A stretch of DNA of 64,000 nucleotides from Desulfoferula sp040751985 (lineage in GTDB: Bacteria > Desulfobacterota > Desulfarculia > Desulfarculales > Desulfarculaceae), in the NCBI GenBank assembly GCA_040751985.1, contig JBFMFU010000065.1, forward strand, positions 62,001 to 126,000, written 5' to 3'. Under the pieces are notes generated by a model. The model saw only the letters and a program-made list of their open reading frames with translations. It was not told the DNA's origin and made no database searches. A program made the translations under genes and the position numbers. How positions within the stretch are numbered: position 1 is the first letter of the stretch; each line of letters starts with the position of its first letter. Positions 51,636-60,771 of this stretch are shown in pieces.

Positions 51636-53362
51636 CGGCTCTCCCTCAGGGCCTCCTCCATTGGCGGCGGCTCCTGGTCCACGGGCATCCAGATGCCCAT
51701 CTCCTTGCCCAGCAGGCGGCTGAAGTAGGTGGTGACCAGGCGGGTGTTGTTTTTGGCCAGCACCTGCTCGCCGCTGGGGTTGTCCCGGCCCACGATGACG
51801 AACATCTTCAGGCCGCCGGCCCGGGCCACTAACCGTTTGATAAGTTGCCCGCCCACGCCCAGGCCCCGGTACTCGGGCCGCACCGAGATGTAGCCGCGCT
51901 CGGTGTAGCCGGTCAGGTCCATGCCGCTGTAGGACTTGATCACCGCCAGGTACTCCGGCCGCGGCCGCTTGAGGGTGTCGGTGCCCACCAGCACCCCCTC
52001 CTCCTCGGCCCAGCCCACCATGTAGGCCCGGGCCAGGTTGTAGCGCAGCCACTTGGGCTTCACCCGCCCGCCGGCCAGCACCAACTGGGCGATCTCCTCC
52101 AGGCGCTCCTTGGACACCTCGGCCGGCGGGTGGAAGTGGTAGGTCACGGCCTTGCCCAGGGTGTAGACGCTGCGGCCGTCGTCCTTTACCCGCCAGTTAT
52201 TCACCTGGGCGCAGCCGTGGCGGCCCAGGTACAGCCACAGGTGGGCCGGCTCGGCCAGGGCCTGCCACAGGGGCCGGCCGGGCAAGGGCGGCAGGTCGCG
52301 GTAGCCGCCCACCGCGGGCAAGAGGGGCTCGGCCGGGGCGCCCAGCCAGGGCCAGGCCAGGGGCGGCGACCAGGAGTGCACCAGGTGAGGGTTGACGCCC
52401 ACCAGGCGTAAGAGGCCCTGGGTCAGGGCGGCCGGGGCCCGGCGGGGCAGCTCCAGGTGGCTCCACAGCCCGGCCCGGGCCGCGCTGCGCAGCAGCCGGC
52501 GCAGGGCGGGCAGGCGCTGGGCCGGCGGCATTGCGTCGTCCTCGGGCAGGCGCCAGCGCACCAGGCGCTGGCCGGATTCGGCCAGGGCCGCCAGGCCGTT
52601 GCCCTCGCCCTGCAGGTGGGCCCAGAGCACCGGCCCCAGCTCGCGCACCGCCTCGGGCGACAGGTACTGGGCCAGGGGCAGGTCGCTGAAGTCCGGCCCG
52701 GCCGGGGGCCCCGGCGCCGCGCCGCGGCCGCCGGTATCGGCCGCCAGGCCCAGCAGCTCCGGTATCCCGGACAGCCGGTGCGAGAAGGGCCCGCCGGCCG
52801 GCGGCAGCGCCGGCCCCAGCAGCGCCGCCTGGGCCTGGGGCCGCAGGCGGCGGGCGGCTGCGGCCAGGCTCAGGGCCCCCAGCCACTGCCCCGGCGAGGC
52901 CAGGCACAGCACTATGAGGGCCGGATCGGCCTCCAGGCGGGCCTCCAGCCCCTGGGCCAGAAAGTCGTACAGGGGGCAGCGCGCGGCGTCGCCGGCCCAG
53001 GCCGCGGCCTGGGCCAGGCTGGTCAGGCCTGGGTGCTCCAGGCCCTGCCAGGTGAAGCGGGCCGGCGCCCAGGGCCGGGCGGCGGCGGCCAGCAGGCGCT
53101 CAACCTCCTGCAGAGCCGAGAGATAGTGCTCCGGCTCCCAGAAGGACTGGCCGCGCAGCACGGCCAGGGGGCTGGCCGCCTCGGGCCAAGGCCCCAGCAG
53201 CTCCCGCAGCCAGTACTCCAGGCTGGCGTCCCAGACCTGGGGCGAGAGCCCCAGGCCGCGCAGGGCCCCGGCCGCCTGGGCCAGGGCCGGCGGCGGGGCT
53301 CCCGGCCCGGCCAGAGGCGGGTTCACCAGCAGTATGCGGCGCGGCTCCAAATCTCGAGCCAT
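51632..53362 (-). CDS. GNAT acetyltransferase fused to a degenerate B12/radical-SAM-like domain
   Basis: This 576-residue protein has residues ~9-210 that look like a cobalamin-binding domain of radical SAM enzymes (RILLVNPPLAGPG, ALIVLCLASPGQWLGALSLAAAARRL, then PDFSDLPLAQYLSPE). The CxxxCxxC cluster motif expected next is absent and no Cys cluster replaces it. Residues ~395-570 are a GNAT fold: YLAVIKSYSGMDLTGYTERGY, motif A VRPEYRGLGVGGQLIKRL near 494-503, then FVIVGRDNPSGEQVLAKNN. The enzyme should acetylate an amine with acetyl-CoA. It is translationally coupled to a RimK-like ligase. This is a similar logic to known GNAT/RimK pairs, but the N-terminal domain is unusual. Confidence 0.65.
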   Translation of the reverse strand: MARDLEPRRILLVNPPLAGPGAPPPALAQAAGALRGLGLSPQVWDASLEYWLRELLGPWPEAASPLAVLRGQSFWEPEHYLSALQEVERLLAAAARPWAPARFTWQGLEHPGLTSLAQAAAWAGDAARCPLYDFLAQGLEARLEADPALIVLCLASPGQWLGALSLAAAARRLRPQAQAALLGPALPPAGGPFSHRLSGIPELLGLAADTGGRGAAPGPPAGPDFSDLPLAQYLSPEAVRELGPVLWAHLQGEGNGLAALAESGQRLVRWRLPEDDAMPPAQRLPALRRLLRSAARAGLWSHLELPRRAPAALTQGLLRLVGVNPHLVHSWSPPLAWPWLGAPAEPLLPAVGGYRDLPPLPGRPLWQALAEPAHLWLYLGRHGCAQVNNWRVKDDGRSVYTLGKAVTYHFHPPAEVSKERLEEIAQLVLAGGRVKPKWLRYNLARAYMVGWAEEEGVLVGTDTLKRPRPEYLAVIKSYSGMDLTGYTERGYISVRPEYRGLGVGGQLIKRLVARAGGLKMFVIVGRDNPSGEQVLAKNNTRLVTTYFSRLLGKEMGIWMPVDQEPPPMEEALRESR

Positions 53363-53473
53363 GTGCGTGTCACCCCTCCCTCAGCGGTTTCATACTTCTC
53401 CTCGGGGCCGGGAGCCGTCAAGCCCTTTGTGGCCGCGGCTGTGTTATCATCGGGCTGACCCCGCCACCGGAGA

Positions 53474-55078
53474 ATGACCTTGCCCGCGCCGCCCCCCAGC
53501 CCAGAGCGCCCTGGCCCAGGCCGCCGCCTCTCCCGCGCCCGCCTGCCCCTGATCCAGATCGGGGCCAACCTGACCGGCGCGGTCCTGTGCTTCGTCTACT
53601 TCACCTTCGTGGAGCCCGACACCATCATCGTCAACCTGGACCAGCTCACCCTGGTGGTGGCCCTGATGAGCCTGGCCATGATGGGATGCGGCTTCTGGTT
53701 CACCCAGCGCTGGCGGCGCCACATGTTCGCGGCGGCGGGCATTTTGCTGGTCGGCGGCCGGCCGGAGCCGGCGGAGCTGGCCCAGGCCCAGCGCGACGCC
53801 CTCAACGGCCCCCTGTTCTACAGCCTGCTGAGCATGACCCTGTGGACCGTCGCCGCCTTGATCATGACCTTCTACAGCGTGGCCGTCCTGCCGGCCGGGG
53901 TGGCCCTCAAGTACGAGCTGGGCCTGGGGGCGCGCATCTTCCTGGGCACCCTGGTCTCGGGCCTGGCCACGGCCTCCATAGTGTTCTTCGCCGTGGACCG
54001 CTACTTCCGCCGCCTGCGCCCCCTGCTCTTCCCCGACGGGGGCCTGGTGCGGGTCAGCGGGGTGTTCCGCCTGCCCCTCAAGCGGCGCCTGATGTTCACC
54101 TTCTTCATGGTGGGCGTGGGGCCCATGATCGTGATGACGGTGATGGTCACCCGCATCGCCATGGGCACCATGGTGCGCGACCCCAGCGTGGGCGTGGACA
54201 ACCTGCTGCACGTCATCTTCTATCTGCTGGCCGCCTCCATGGCCGCCGCCCTGCTGCTGTCCCGGCTGGTGGGCCAGAGCATCAGCGAGCCGGCCCGAGA
54301 GCTGGAGAAGGCCATCGCCCGGGTGGAGGCCGGCGACCTCAGCGTGCGGGTGCCGGTGAGCGACAACGACGAGCTGGGGGTGCTCAGCGACAGCTTCAAC
54401 CAGATGACCGCCGGCCTGGCCGAGCGCGAGCGCATCAAGGAGGCCTTCGGCCGCTTCGTCACCCCGGCCATCGCCAAGGCCATCCTGGCCAACCCGCCCC
54501 GCCCCGGCGGCGCCAGCACCGAGGTCACGGTGCTCTTCAGCGACATCCGCTCCTACACCCGGCTCAGCGAGCGCATGAGCCCGGCCGAGGTCATCGCCTT
54601 CCTCAACGCCTACTTCAGCCACATGGTCCCCGCCATCGAGAAGCACCAGGGCCTGGTCTACCAGTTCGTGGGCGACGCCATCATGGCCGTGTTCAACGCG
54701 CCCCTGGCCACCCCGGACCACGCCACCCTGGCTGTGCGGGCCGGCCTGGAGATGCTGGGGGCCCTAGAGCGCTTCAACGCCGCCCGCGGCGGCCCGCCGG
54801 TGAAGATGGGCATCGGCGTGCACAGCGGTCCGGTGGTGGCCGGCATCATCGGCAGCCAGGACCGCATGGAGTACCGGGTGGTGGGCGACACGGTCAACCT
54901 GGCCGCCCGGGTGGAGGGCCTGACCAAGGAGCTGGGCGCGCCGCTGATCATCAGCCAGGCCACCCGCGACGGCCTCTCCCAGGACTTCGCCCTGAGCGAC
55001 CTGGGCTCCCACGCGGTCAAGGGCCGGGTGGAGCCGGTGCAGGTGTTCGCGGTGCAGGCCGGCCCGGCCGTGCCCTAG
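53474..55078 (+). CDS. Membrane class III nucleotide cyclase with HAMP domain
   Basis: The protein has 534 residues. Several membrane helices fill the first ~260 residues (LTGAVLCFVYFTFVEP, VVALMSLAMMGCGFWF, SLLSMTLWTVAALIMTFYSVAVL and others). A HAMP-like segment follows (ELEKAIARVEAGDLSVRVPVS). Residues ~345-530 are a class III cyclase: metal Asp in LFSDIRSYTRLSERM and VGDAIMAVF, transition-state residues in DTVNLAARVEG. The base-selecting Lys position reads Gln (VYQFVGD) and the second reads Arg (EYRVVGD), so ATP versus GTP choice is not obvious. Divergent from the GNAT gene; 3' end overlaps the acyl-CoA ligase gene by four bases. Confidence 0.85.
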   Translation: MTLPAPPPSPERPGPGRRLSRARLPLIQIGANLTGAVLCFVYFTFVEPDTIIVNLDQLTLVVALMSLAMMGCGFWFTQRWRRHMFAAAGILLVGGRPEPAELAQAQRDALNGPLFYSLLSMTLWTVAALIMTFYSVAVLPAGVALKYELGLGARIFLGTLVSGLATASIVFFAVDRYFRRLRPLLFPDGGLVRVSGVFRLPLKRRLMFTFFMVGVGPMIVMTVMVTRIAMGTMVRDPSVGVDNLLHVIFYLLAASMAAALLLSRLVGQSISEPARELEKAIARVEAGDLSVRVPVSDNDELGVLSDSFNQMTAGLAERERIKEAFGRFVTPAIAKAILANPPRPGGASTEVTVLFSDIRSYTRLSERMSPAEVIAFLNAYFSHMVPAIEKHQGLVYQFVGDAIMAVFNAPLATPDHATLAVRAGLEMLGALERFNAARGGPPVKMGIGVHSGPVVAGIIGSQDRMEYRVVGDTVNLAARVEGLTKELGAPLIISQATRDGLSQDFALSDLGSHAVKGRVEPVQVFAVQAGPAVP

Positions 55079-56613
55079 ATCATGAACTCTCTTTGGCCCC
55101 AGTAGCGCTGGCGCAGCTCGCGCTTGAGCACCTTGCCCACCGGGCTGCGCGGCAGGGACTCCACGAACTCCACTGAGCGGGGCTTGAGGTAGTCGGCCAG
55201 CTTGTCCCGGCAGAAGTCGATGATCTCCTGGGGCTCGGCCCGCCGGCCGCTCCTCAGCACCAGCAGGGCCTTGAGCGACTCGCCCCACTTGGTGTCCGGC
55301 ACCCCGATCACCGCCGCCTCGGCCACGGCCGGGTGGCGCAGCAGCACCTCCTCCACCTCGCTGGGGTAGATGTTCTCCCCACCGCTGATCACCATGTCCG
55401 TCTTGCGGTCCACCAGGTACAGGTAGCCCTCCTGGTCCAGGCGGCCCATGTCGCCCAGGGTGAACCAGCTTCCCCGGAAGCTCTGTCGGGTGCGCTCCTC
55501 GTCCAGGTAGTAGCCGCTGAACAGCGAGGGGCACTTGATATAGACCTCGCCCACCTGGCCCGTGGGCACCTCCCGGCCGTCCTCGTCCAGCAGGCGCAAA
55601 TACACGTCGCGCACCGGCCGGCCCACCGAGCGGTTCTTCAGGCCCATCTCCCCGGCGTTGATGCTGGTCAGGATCAGGGTCTCGGTGGCCGCGTAGAACT
55701 CGTGCAGGATGGGCCCGAAGCGCCTGAGCGCCGCCTCCTTGAGCGGCGTGGGCAGGGGCGAGCCGCCCGAGAGCAAGACCCGCAGGCTGGAGGTGTCGTA
55801 GTCCTGGTGGTCGGGCGTCTCCAGGATGGCCGCGAACATGGTGGGCACCAGGAAGCTGAGAGTCACCCGGTGCCGGGCCAGGAGGGCCAGGTACTGGGCC
55901 GGGTCGAAGTGCGGCATCACCACCGCGGTGCCGCCCAAATACAGCGCCAGGTGGCTGAAGTTGCGCGGGGCGGTGTGCCAGAAGGGGCCGGGGTTGAGGG
56001 TCACCAAGTCCTGGTCCAGGCCGTACTCGATGACCTTGTGCAGGTGCCCCACCATGATGGCCCGGTTGGAGATCAGGGCCCCCTTGGCCTGGCCGGTGGT
56101 GCCGCCGGTGTAGCCGATGAACAGGATGTCCTCGTGGTGTATGTCCGCCGAGGGCTCGTCCTCGCTGCTGGCCTCCAGGGCCTGCTCGTAGGAGGCGGTA
56201 CCGGCCGGGAAGGGCCCAGGCTCCAGCACCAGCACCCGCCGGCCGATGGCCTTGCGCGCCGCCGGCGGCATCTGCTCCAGGGTCTCTAGATAGCCCGGCC
56301 CCAGGATCAGGGCCGAAGAGCGGGAGTGCTCCAGGCGGTAGGCCACTTCCGGGACCTTGAGCCGGAGGTTGATGGGCACCATCCACACGCCCAGCTTGGC
56401 GGCCGCGTGGTAGATCTCCAGGTACTCGTGGCCGTTGTCGGCCAGTATCGCCAGGCGGTCGCCCTTGGCCAGGCCCCAGGCCGCCAGCGCCCCGGCCAGG
56501 CGGTTCACCCGGGCGTTGAACTGGGCGTAGGTCCAGGAGCGCTCCCCGCAGATCAGCGCCGTCTTGTGCGGGTGGCGCTGGGCGCACTTGGTCAGGGCCA
56601 TACCCATTATCAT
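55075..56613 (-). CDS. Acyl-CoA ligase (AMP-binding family)
   Basis: This 512-residue protein has the AMP-binding core motif FIGYTGGTTGQAKGALIS, FYAATETLILTS, WFTLGDMGRLDQEGYLYLVDRKTDMVISGGENIYPSEVE, and the catalytic Lys segment PRSPVGKVLKREL. It activates a carboxylic acid to its CoA thioester via the acyl-adenylate. The chain-length pocket cannot be read reliably. Its ATG overlaps the stop of the TRAP permease gene (ATGA), so import and activation are coupled. An ATG at 56607 is an alternative start. Confidence 0.9.
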   Translation of the reverse strand: MIMGMALTKCAQRHPHKTALICGERSWTYAQFNARVNRLAGALAAWGLAKGDRLAILADNGHEYLEIYHAAAKLGVWMVPINLRLKVPEVAYRLEHSRSSALILGPGYLETLEQMPPAARKAIGRRVLVLEPGPFPAGTASYEQALEASSEDEPSADIHHEDILFIGYTGGTTGQAKGALISNRAIMVGHLHKVIEYGLDQDLVTLNPGPFWHTAPRNFSHLALYLGGTAVVMPHFDPAQYLALLARHRVTLSFLVPTMFAAILETPDHQDYDTSSLRVLLSGGSPLPTPLKEAALRRFGPILHEFYAATETLILTSINAGEMGLKNRSVGRPVRDVYLRLLDEDGREVPTGQVGEVYIKCPSLFSGYYLDEERTRQSFRGSWFTLGDMGRLDQEGYLYLVDRKTDMVISGGENIYPSEVEEVLLRHPAVAEAAVIGVPDTKWGESLKALLVLRSGRRAEPQEIIDFCRDKLADYLKPRSVEFVESLPRSPVGKVLKRELRQRYWGQREFMI

Positions 56614-58514
56614 GAGCTCTTCTCCAACAAGAGCCGCGGCTCGGCGGCCCGGCCCCCGGCCGGTTGGCCGGCCCGGCGGCGACGCAGGTTCCACAGCAGG
56701 GACGCCGCCAGCAGGCCCAGGGCCGCGGGCAGGGTCCACAGCGGGCCTTGGCCGGCGAAGATGAACAGCGCCAGGCTGGCGGCCAGGGCCAGGCCCCGCT
56801 CGCCCAGGCCCATGCGGGTGAAGGCCAGGCCCACGAAGCCCACCTGGAACACGGCCAGGCCGGCCAGGGTGGCCGCGATGCACAGGGCCAGGGAGCCGGC
56901 ACTGCCGCCGGGCAGCAGCAGGAGCTGGCCGTTGTAGGCGAAGACGAAGGGCACCAGGAAGCCGGCGGCGGCGGCGGCCATGGAGTGCCAGGCGGTCTTG
57001 ACGTAGGGCGCGCCGGCGATGCGGCTGGCCACGATGGCGGCCATGCCCACCGGCGGGGTCAGGGCCGAGAAGGCCCCGAAGTAGAAGGCGAACATGTGGG
57101 CCTGCGCCGGCTGCAGGCCCAGGCGCACCAGGGCCGGGGCGGCCACCATGGCCGCGATGAGATAGGCGGCCACCGTGGGCACCTCCAGACCCAGGACGAT
57201 CACGCAGCCCATGGCGATGAGCAGGGCCAGAAAGAGGCTGCCCCCGGCCCAGGCCTGCACCGAGTAGCCCAGGCTCAAGCCCAGGCCGGTCTTGGTCACC
57301 AGGGCGATGATGGGCCCCAGGGTGGCGCAGGCCACCGCTACCTTGGCCCCCACCACCGCGCCACGCACGCAGCCGTCCAACACCTGGCGCCCGCTGGGGC
57401 GGGTGCGCGGGTTGATCAGGCTCAGGCCCACCACCCCGGCCACGCCCCAGAAGGCGGCCAGCATGGGCGGGTAGCCCAGGTACAAAATGACCAGGATGGC
57501 CGCCACTGGCAGGATGAACAGCGGCGCCGCCGAAAAGAGCTTGGCCAGGTCCACCTTCTCGTGCTGGGGCTGCACCCCGTTCTTGATGGCCTGCAGGTGC
57601 ACGAACACGGCCACCGAGGCGAAGTACAATAGGGCCGGGATGAAGGCATAGGTGACGATCTCGGCGTAGGACACGCCCAAGAGATCGGCCATGACGAAGG
57701 CGCCGGCGCCCATGATGGGCGGCATGATCTGGCCCCCGCCCGAGGCGGCGGCCTCGATGGAGGCGGCCACCGCTGGCCGGTAGCCCACCCGCTTCATCAG
57801 GGGGATGGTGAAGGCGCCGGTGACGGCGATGTTGGGCGTGGCCTGGCCGGTGGTCATGCCCATCAGGCAGGAGGAGATGACCGCGGTCATGGCCGGGCCG
57901 GAGCGGGAGTAGCGGCCCACCACCTTGCCCAGCTCCAGGAAGAAGTCGTTGGCCCCCAGGGCGGCCAAGAGCCCACCGAAGAGCACGAACAGGAAGATCA
58001 CGTTGGCCGAGATGACCAGGATGGCCCCCCAGAGGTCGTAGGAGCCGAAGGTCAGGTCCACGGTGGTGATGATCTCCTCCACCGAGAGAATGGGCCCGCC
58101 CAGGTAGCGTCCCAGGAAGCCGTAGGCCAACAGCAGGCAGGCCATCAGCGGCAGGATCAGCCCGAAGCTCTGCCAGCAGGCCGCGAACACCACCGCCAGC
58201 ACTACGAAGCCCACCACCACGTCCAGGGGCAGGGGGAAGCCCATGTCCGACAGCAGCCGCTCCAGGTTCCAGCGCAAATAGACCATGCTGGCCAGGGCCA
58301 GGGCCAACAGCAGCAGCCAGAACCAGGTGCGCCGCCGCTCCTGGGCCGCGCTGAGGAAAATCAGGCCCAGGGCAAAGAGCAGGTGGATCATGCGGTGCTC
58401 GATGGTGCCGGCCAGGGAGTAGTAGCAGTCCAACAGGTGGTACAGGCTCATGACCACGGCCACCACGGCGATGGCCCGGGCCAGGCCCTGGCCGCTGTGC
58501 GCTGGGTTGGGCAC
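56610..58514 (-). CDS. TRAP transporter fused permease (4TM/12TM, TAXI type)
   Basis: A 634-residue protein with around 16 or more membrane helices. The first ~160 residues are the small (DctQ-like) part, and the rest the large (DctM-like) part, with GMTTGQATPNIAVTGAFTIPLMKRVGY, AASGGGQIMPPIMGAGAFVMADLLGVSY and AALTPPVGMAAIVASRIAG-type segments. Such fused permeases go with TAXI binding proteins and move organic acids with sodium or proton. GGAGG precedes the GTG start. The substrate-binding gene is 25 bases upstream; the acyl-CoA ligase gene overlaps downstream. Confidence 0.9.
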   Translation of the reverse strand: MPNPAHSGQGLARAIAVVAVVMSLYHLLDCYYSLAGTIEHRMIHLLFALGLIFLSAAQERRRTWFWLLLLALALASMVYLRWNLERLLSDMGFPLPLDVVVGFVVLAVVFAACWQSFGLILPLMACLLLAYGFLGRYLGGPILSVEEIITTVDLTFGSYDLWGAILVISANVIFLFVLFGGLLAALGANDFFLELGKVVGRYSRSGPAMTAVISSCLMGMTTGQATPNIAVTGAFTIPLMKRVGYRPAVAASIEAAASGGGQIMPPIMGAGAFVMADLLGVSYAEIVTYAFIPALLYFASVAVFVHLQAIKNGVQPQHEKVDLAKLFSAAPLFILPVAAILVILYLGYPPMLAAFWGVAGVVGLSLINPRTRPSGRQVLDGCVRGAVVGAKVAVACATLGPIIALVTKTGLGLSLGYSVQAWAGGSLFLALLIAMGCVIVLGLEVPTVAAYLIAAMVAAPALVRLGLQPAQAHMFAFYFGAFSALTPPVGMAAIVASRIAGAPYVKTAWHSMAAAAAGFLVPFVFAYNGQLLLLPGGSAGSLALCIAATLAGLAVFQVGFVGLAFTRMGLGERGLALAASLALFIFAGQGPLWTLPAALGLLAASLLWNLRRRRAGQPAGGRAAEPRLLLEKSS

Positions 58515-58539
58515 GGCTTATGCCTCCGGCGTCAGGCCT

Positions 58540-59598
58540 CTAGTTCACGGGGTAGAGCTTGTCGTAGTGCTGCTGGCCGTAGGGGATGCCCTGGTCCTCG
58601 AAGAACTTGCGCGCGCCGGGGTGCCAGTCTTTTTTGGGGGCCGGGTAGGCGCCCCACTTGTCGCGCACCCAGCCGCGGCCGGCGCTGTGGTAGGTCTTCA
58701 TCTGCTCGCCGTGGGTGGTGGTGACCTTGAGGATCTCGTAGACCACCTCGGCGGGCATCTGGGGATACACGGCCCAGGCCAGCACGATGTTGAAGCCGGC
58801 CACGTCCTGGCGGGGCTGGTCCTGGCCCAGGCTGCCCTTCTTTATCACCGCCGTGGCCCCGTAGACCGGGCCGTAGAGCTGGCCCGAGAGCCGGCGCATG
58901 GCCGGGGTGGCGGTGACGAAGTAGACCCGGTGCTTGGACATCAGCTCCTTGAGCTTGGGCACCGTGGTGTAGCGCCCCAGCGCCTGCTCGGGCAGGAAGG
59001 CGTAGGCCGCGTCGGTCTTGCCCAGGAGCATGTCGTTGTAGCCGGCGTAGCCGGTGAACTGCCACTTGATGCTATCCAGCACCGCCTTGCCCGCCCCGCC
59101 GATGAGTTTGTAGGTCATGTCGAACTTGGTGGTGCCCCGGGGCCAGGTGGCCACCCGCTTGCCCTTGAGGTCGGCCAGGGTGCGCAGGGCGGGGTCCAGG
59201 GTGATCATCACCCCGGCCATCTCCTGCTGGTTGGCCATGATCATCAGGTCCTTGAACTTGTCGGCCTGCTGGTCAAAGGGCGGCCGCCCCGCCTTGGCCG
59301 CCGCGAACATCTCCGCCGCGCAGGTGAAGAAGGTGCGGGTGCGCTTGGCCGGGCTCAGGCCCACCATCTTTATGTTCTCCGGGGTGCCGGTGGACTCCAG
59401 CACCGAGCCGCGCAGCCAGGGGGAGTACTTATTGAGAAGGTCGCACATGCCGAAGCCCAGGATGTAGCTGGAGCCGCCGAAGGTGGTGGTGCGGGCCTCC
59501 ACGCGCACGGTCTTGCGGGTCTCGGCGGCGGGGGCGGACAGGGTGCCCAGGCCCAGGGTCAGGGCCAGGCACAGGCCGATGATGGCGCCTCTTGGCAT
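58540..59598 (-). CDS. TAXI-family TRAP substrate-binding protein
   Basis: This 352-residue protein has a signal peptide (about residues 1-24) and the TAXI fold: VEARTTTFGGSSYILGFGMCDLLNKYSP at the mature N-terminus, LKGKRVATWPRGTTKFD, FTGYAGYNDMLLGKTDAAYAF, and KLYPVN at the end. It delivers an organic acid to the fused permease. AGGAGAAACCC precedes the ATG. The gap upstream (59599-59782) has a GC-rich start and a striking AT-rich patch (59707-59760) that may hold the operon promoter or regulator site. Confidence 0.9.
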   Translation of the reverse strand: MPRGAIIGLCLALTLGLGTLSAPAAETRKTVRVEARTTTFGGSSYILGFGMCDLLNKYSPWLRGSVLESTGTPENIKMVGLSPAKRTRTFFTCAAEMFAAAKAGRPPFDQQADKFKDLMIMANQQEMAGVMITLDPALRTLADLKGKRVATWPRGTTKFDMTYKLIGGAGKAVLDSIKWQFTGYAGYNDMLLGKTDAAYAFLPEQALGRYTTVPKLKELMSKHRVYFVTATPAMRRLSGQLYGPVYGATAVIKKGSLGQDQPRQDVAGFNIVLAWAVYPQMPAEVVYEILKVTTTHGEQMKTYHSAGRGWVRDKWGAYPAPKKDWHPGARKFFEDQGIPYGQQHYDKLYPVN

Positions 59599-59782
59599 GG
59601 GTTTCTCCTATTGGCTGGGGGAGCAAAAAACCGCGCGCCGCTGCCCTGCCGGGTGCGGCCGGTTGCTGGTTGAGGTTCAGGCTAAACCCTGGCCGGGGCG
59701 CAGGAAAAGATAAATTAATAGCAGTATAATGGTAGCAAAAAACTATTATTTTTTAGACGCCGTATTGGTAGTCCGGAAGGGC

Positions 59783-60706
59783 CTAGGCCTCGGCCATCTG
59801 GCGCAGGTAGCTGCTGAGATTGATCTTTTTGGTCTTGATCCCCAGCTTGCCCCGGATGTTCTGGCGGTGGAAGGCCACCGCGTTTTCGGAGATGACCAGC
59901 AAGTCAGCGATCTCGCTGGATGTTTTGCCTTCCTTCACCAGATGGGCCACCTCCAGCTCCTTAGGCGTCAGGCCCACCAGCTGCGAGGACAGGCGGCGGG
60001 TGAAGGGGCTGGTGATCTCCTGCACCCCGGAACTGACCATCTTGACCAGAGCCCGCTGGTCGGCGGTGAGCCCGCTGGCCGCCAGGCGCTCCAGGAGCGG
60101 CCGCAGCAGCCGGTTGGCGCTGGCCACCACCTTCTCCTCCAGCTCGCGCCTCTCGTCCGCGCGGTGGTCCAGCAGCACCTGCAGGGCGGTGTTGGCCGCC
60201 TGCAGCTCGGCGGTGCGCTCGGCCACCTTGGCCTCCAACTCCTCCTGGGCCGCCTTGAGGGCCTCCTCGGCCTGCTTGCGCTCGCTGATGTCCTCCACCA
60301 GCACCACGAAGTAGTGCGGCCGGCCGGCCTCGTCGCGCACCAGGCAGCAGTTCACGCTGGCCCACCACACGCTGCCGTCCCGGCGCAGATAGCGCTTCTC
60401 CACCTCGTAGTCGTCGATCTCCCCGGCCAGGAGCTTCTTGAAGCGCTCCACGGTCCACAGATCGTCGGGGTGGGTGCACTGCCACAGGCGCAGGTTGATG
60501 AACTCCGCCTCCTGCTCGTAGCCGAACAGCTGGCGCACCCGGCGGTTGGTCAGGCGCAGGGCCCCGCGCAGGTCGCCGAAGACGATGCCCACCGGCGCCA
60601 GCTCGAAGGTGGCCCGGAAGCGCTCCTCGCTCTCGGCCAGGGCCGCCCGGACGCGGGCCAGCTCTTCCGCGCTCCCGGTCTCTGGTTTTTGATTACCCGC
60701 GGCCAT
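59783..60706 (-). CDS. PAS-domain LuxR-type transcriptional regulator
   Basis: A 307-residue protein. A PAS fold covers residues ~20-145 (SEERFRATFELAPVGIVFGDLRGALRLTNRRV, RYLRRDGSVWWASVNCCLVRDEAG, VEDISERKQAEEAL). A coiled coil follows (residues ~145-200), then a LuxR helix-turn-helix at ~245-300 (GLTPKELEVAHLVKEGKTSSEIADLLVISENAVAFHRQNIRGKLGI). It senses a ligand or redox cue and probably controls the TAXI-TRAP operon directly downstream on the same strand. GGGAGG precedes the ATG. Confidence 0.85.
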   Translation of the reverse strand: MAAGNQKPETGSAEELARVRAALAESEERFRATFELAPVGIVFGDLRGALRLTNRRVRQLFGYEQEAEFINLRLWQCTHPDDLWTVERFKKLLAGEIDDYEVEKRYLRRDGSVWWASVNCCLVRDEAGRPHYFVVLVEDISERKQAEEALKAAQEELEAKVAERTAELQAANTALQVLLDHRADERRELEEKVVASANRLLRPLLERLAASGLTADQRALVKMVSSGVQEITSPFTRRLSSQLVGLTPKELEVAHLVKEGKTSSEIADLLVISENAVAFHRQNIRGKLGIKTKKINLSSYLRQMAEA

Positions 60707-60771
60707 GCAGCAGGCCTCCCGCGGCCATATTATCCGCCCCGGCCCCGGCCCGCGAGGCCAAAAGCGCCCCC

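Noticed and set aside
59707..59760. AT-rich patch as an insertion or origin-like element
   Set aside because: Only about 55 bases, no repeats of DnaA-box type and no gene; more likely promoter DNA of the TAXI operon.
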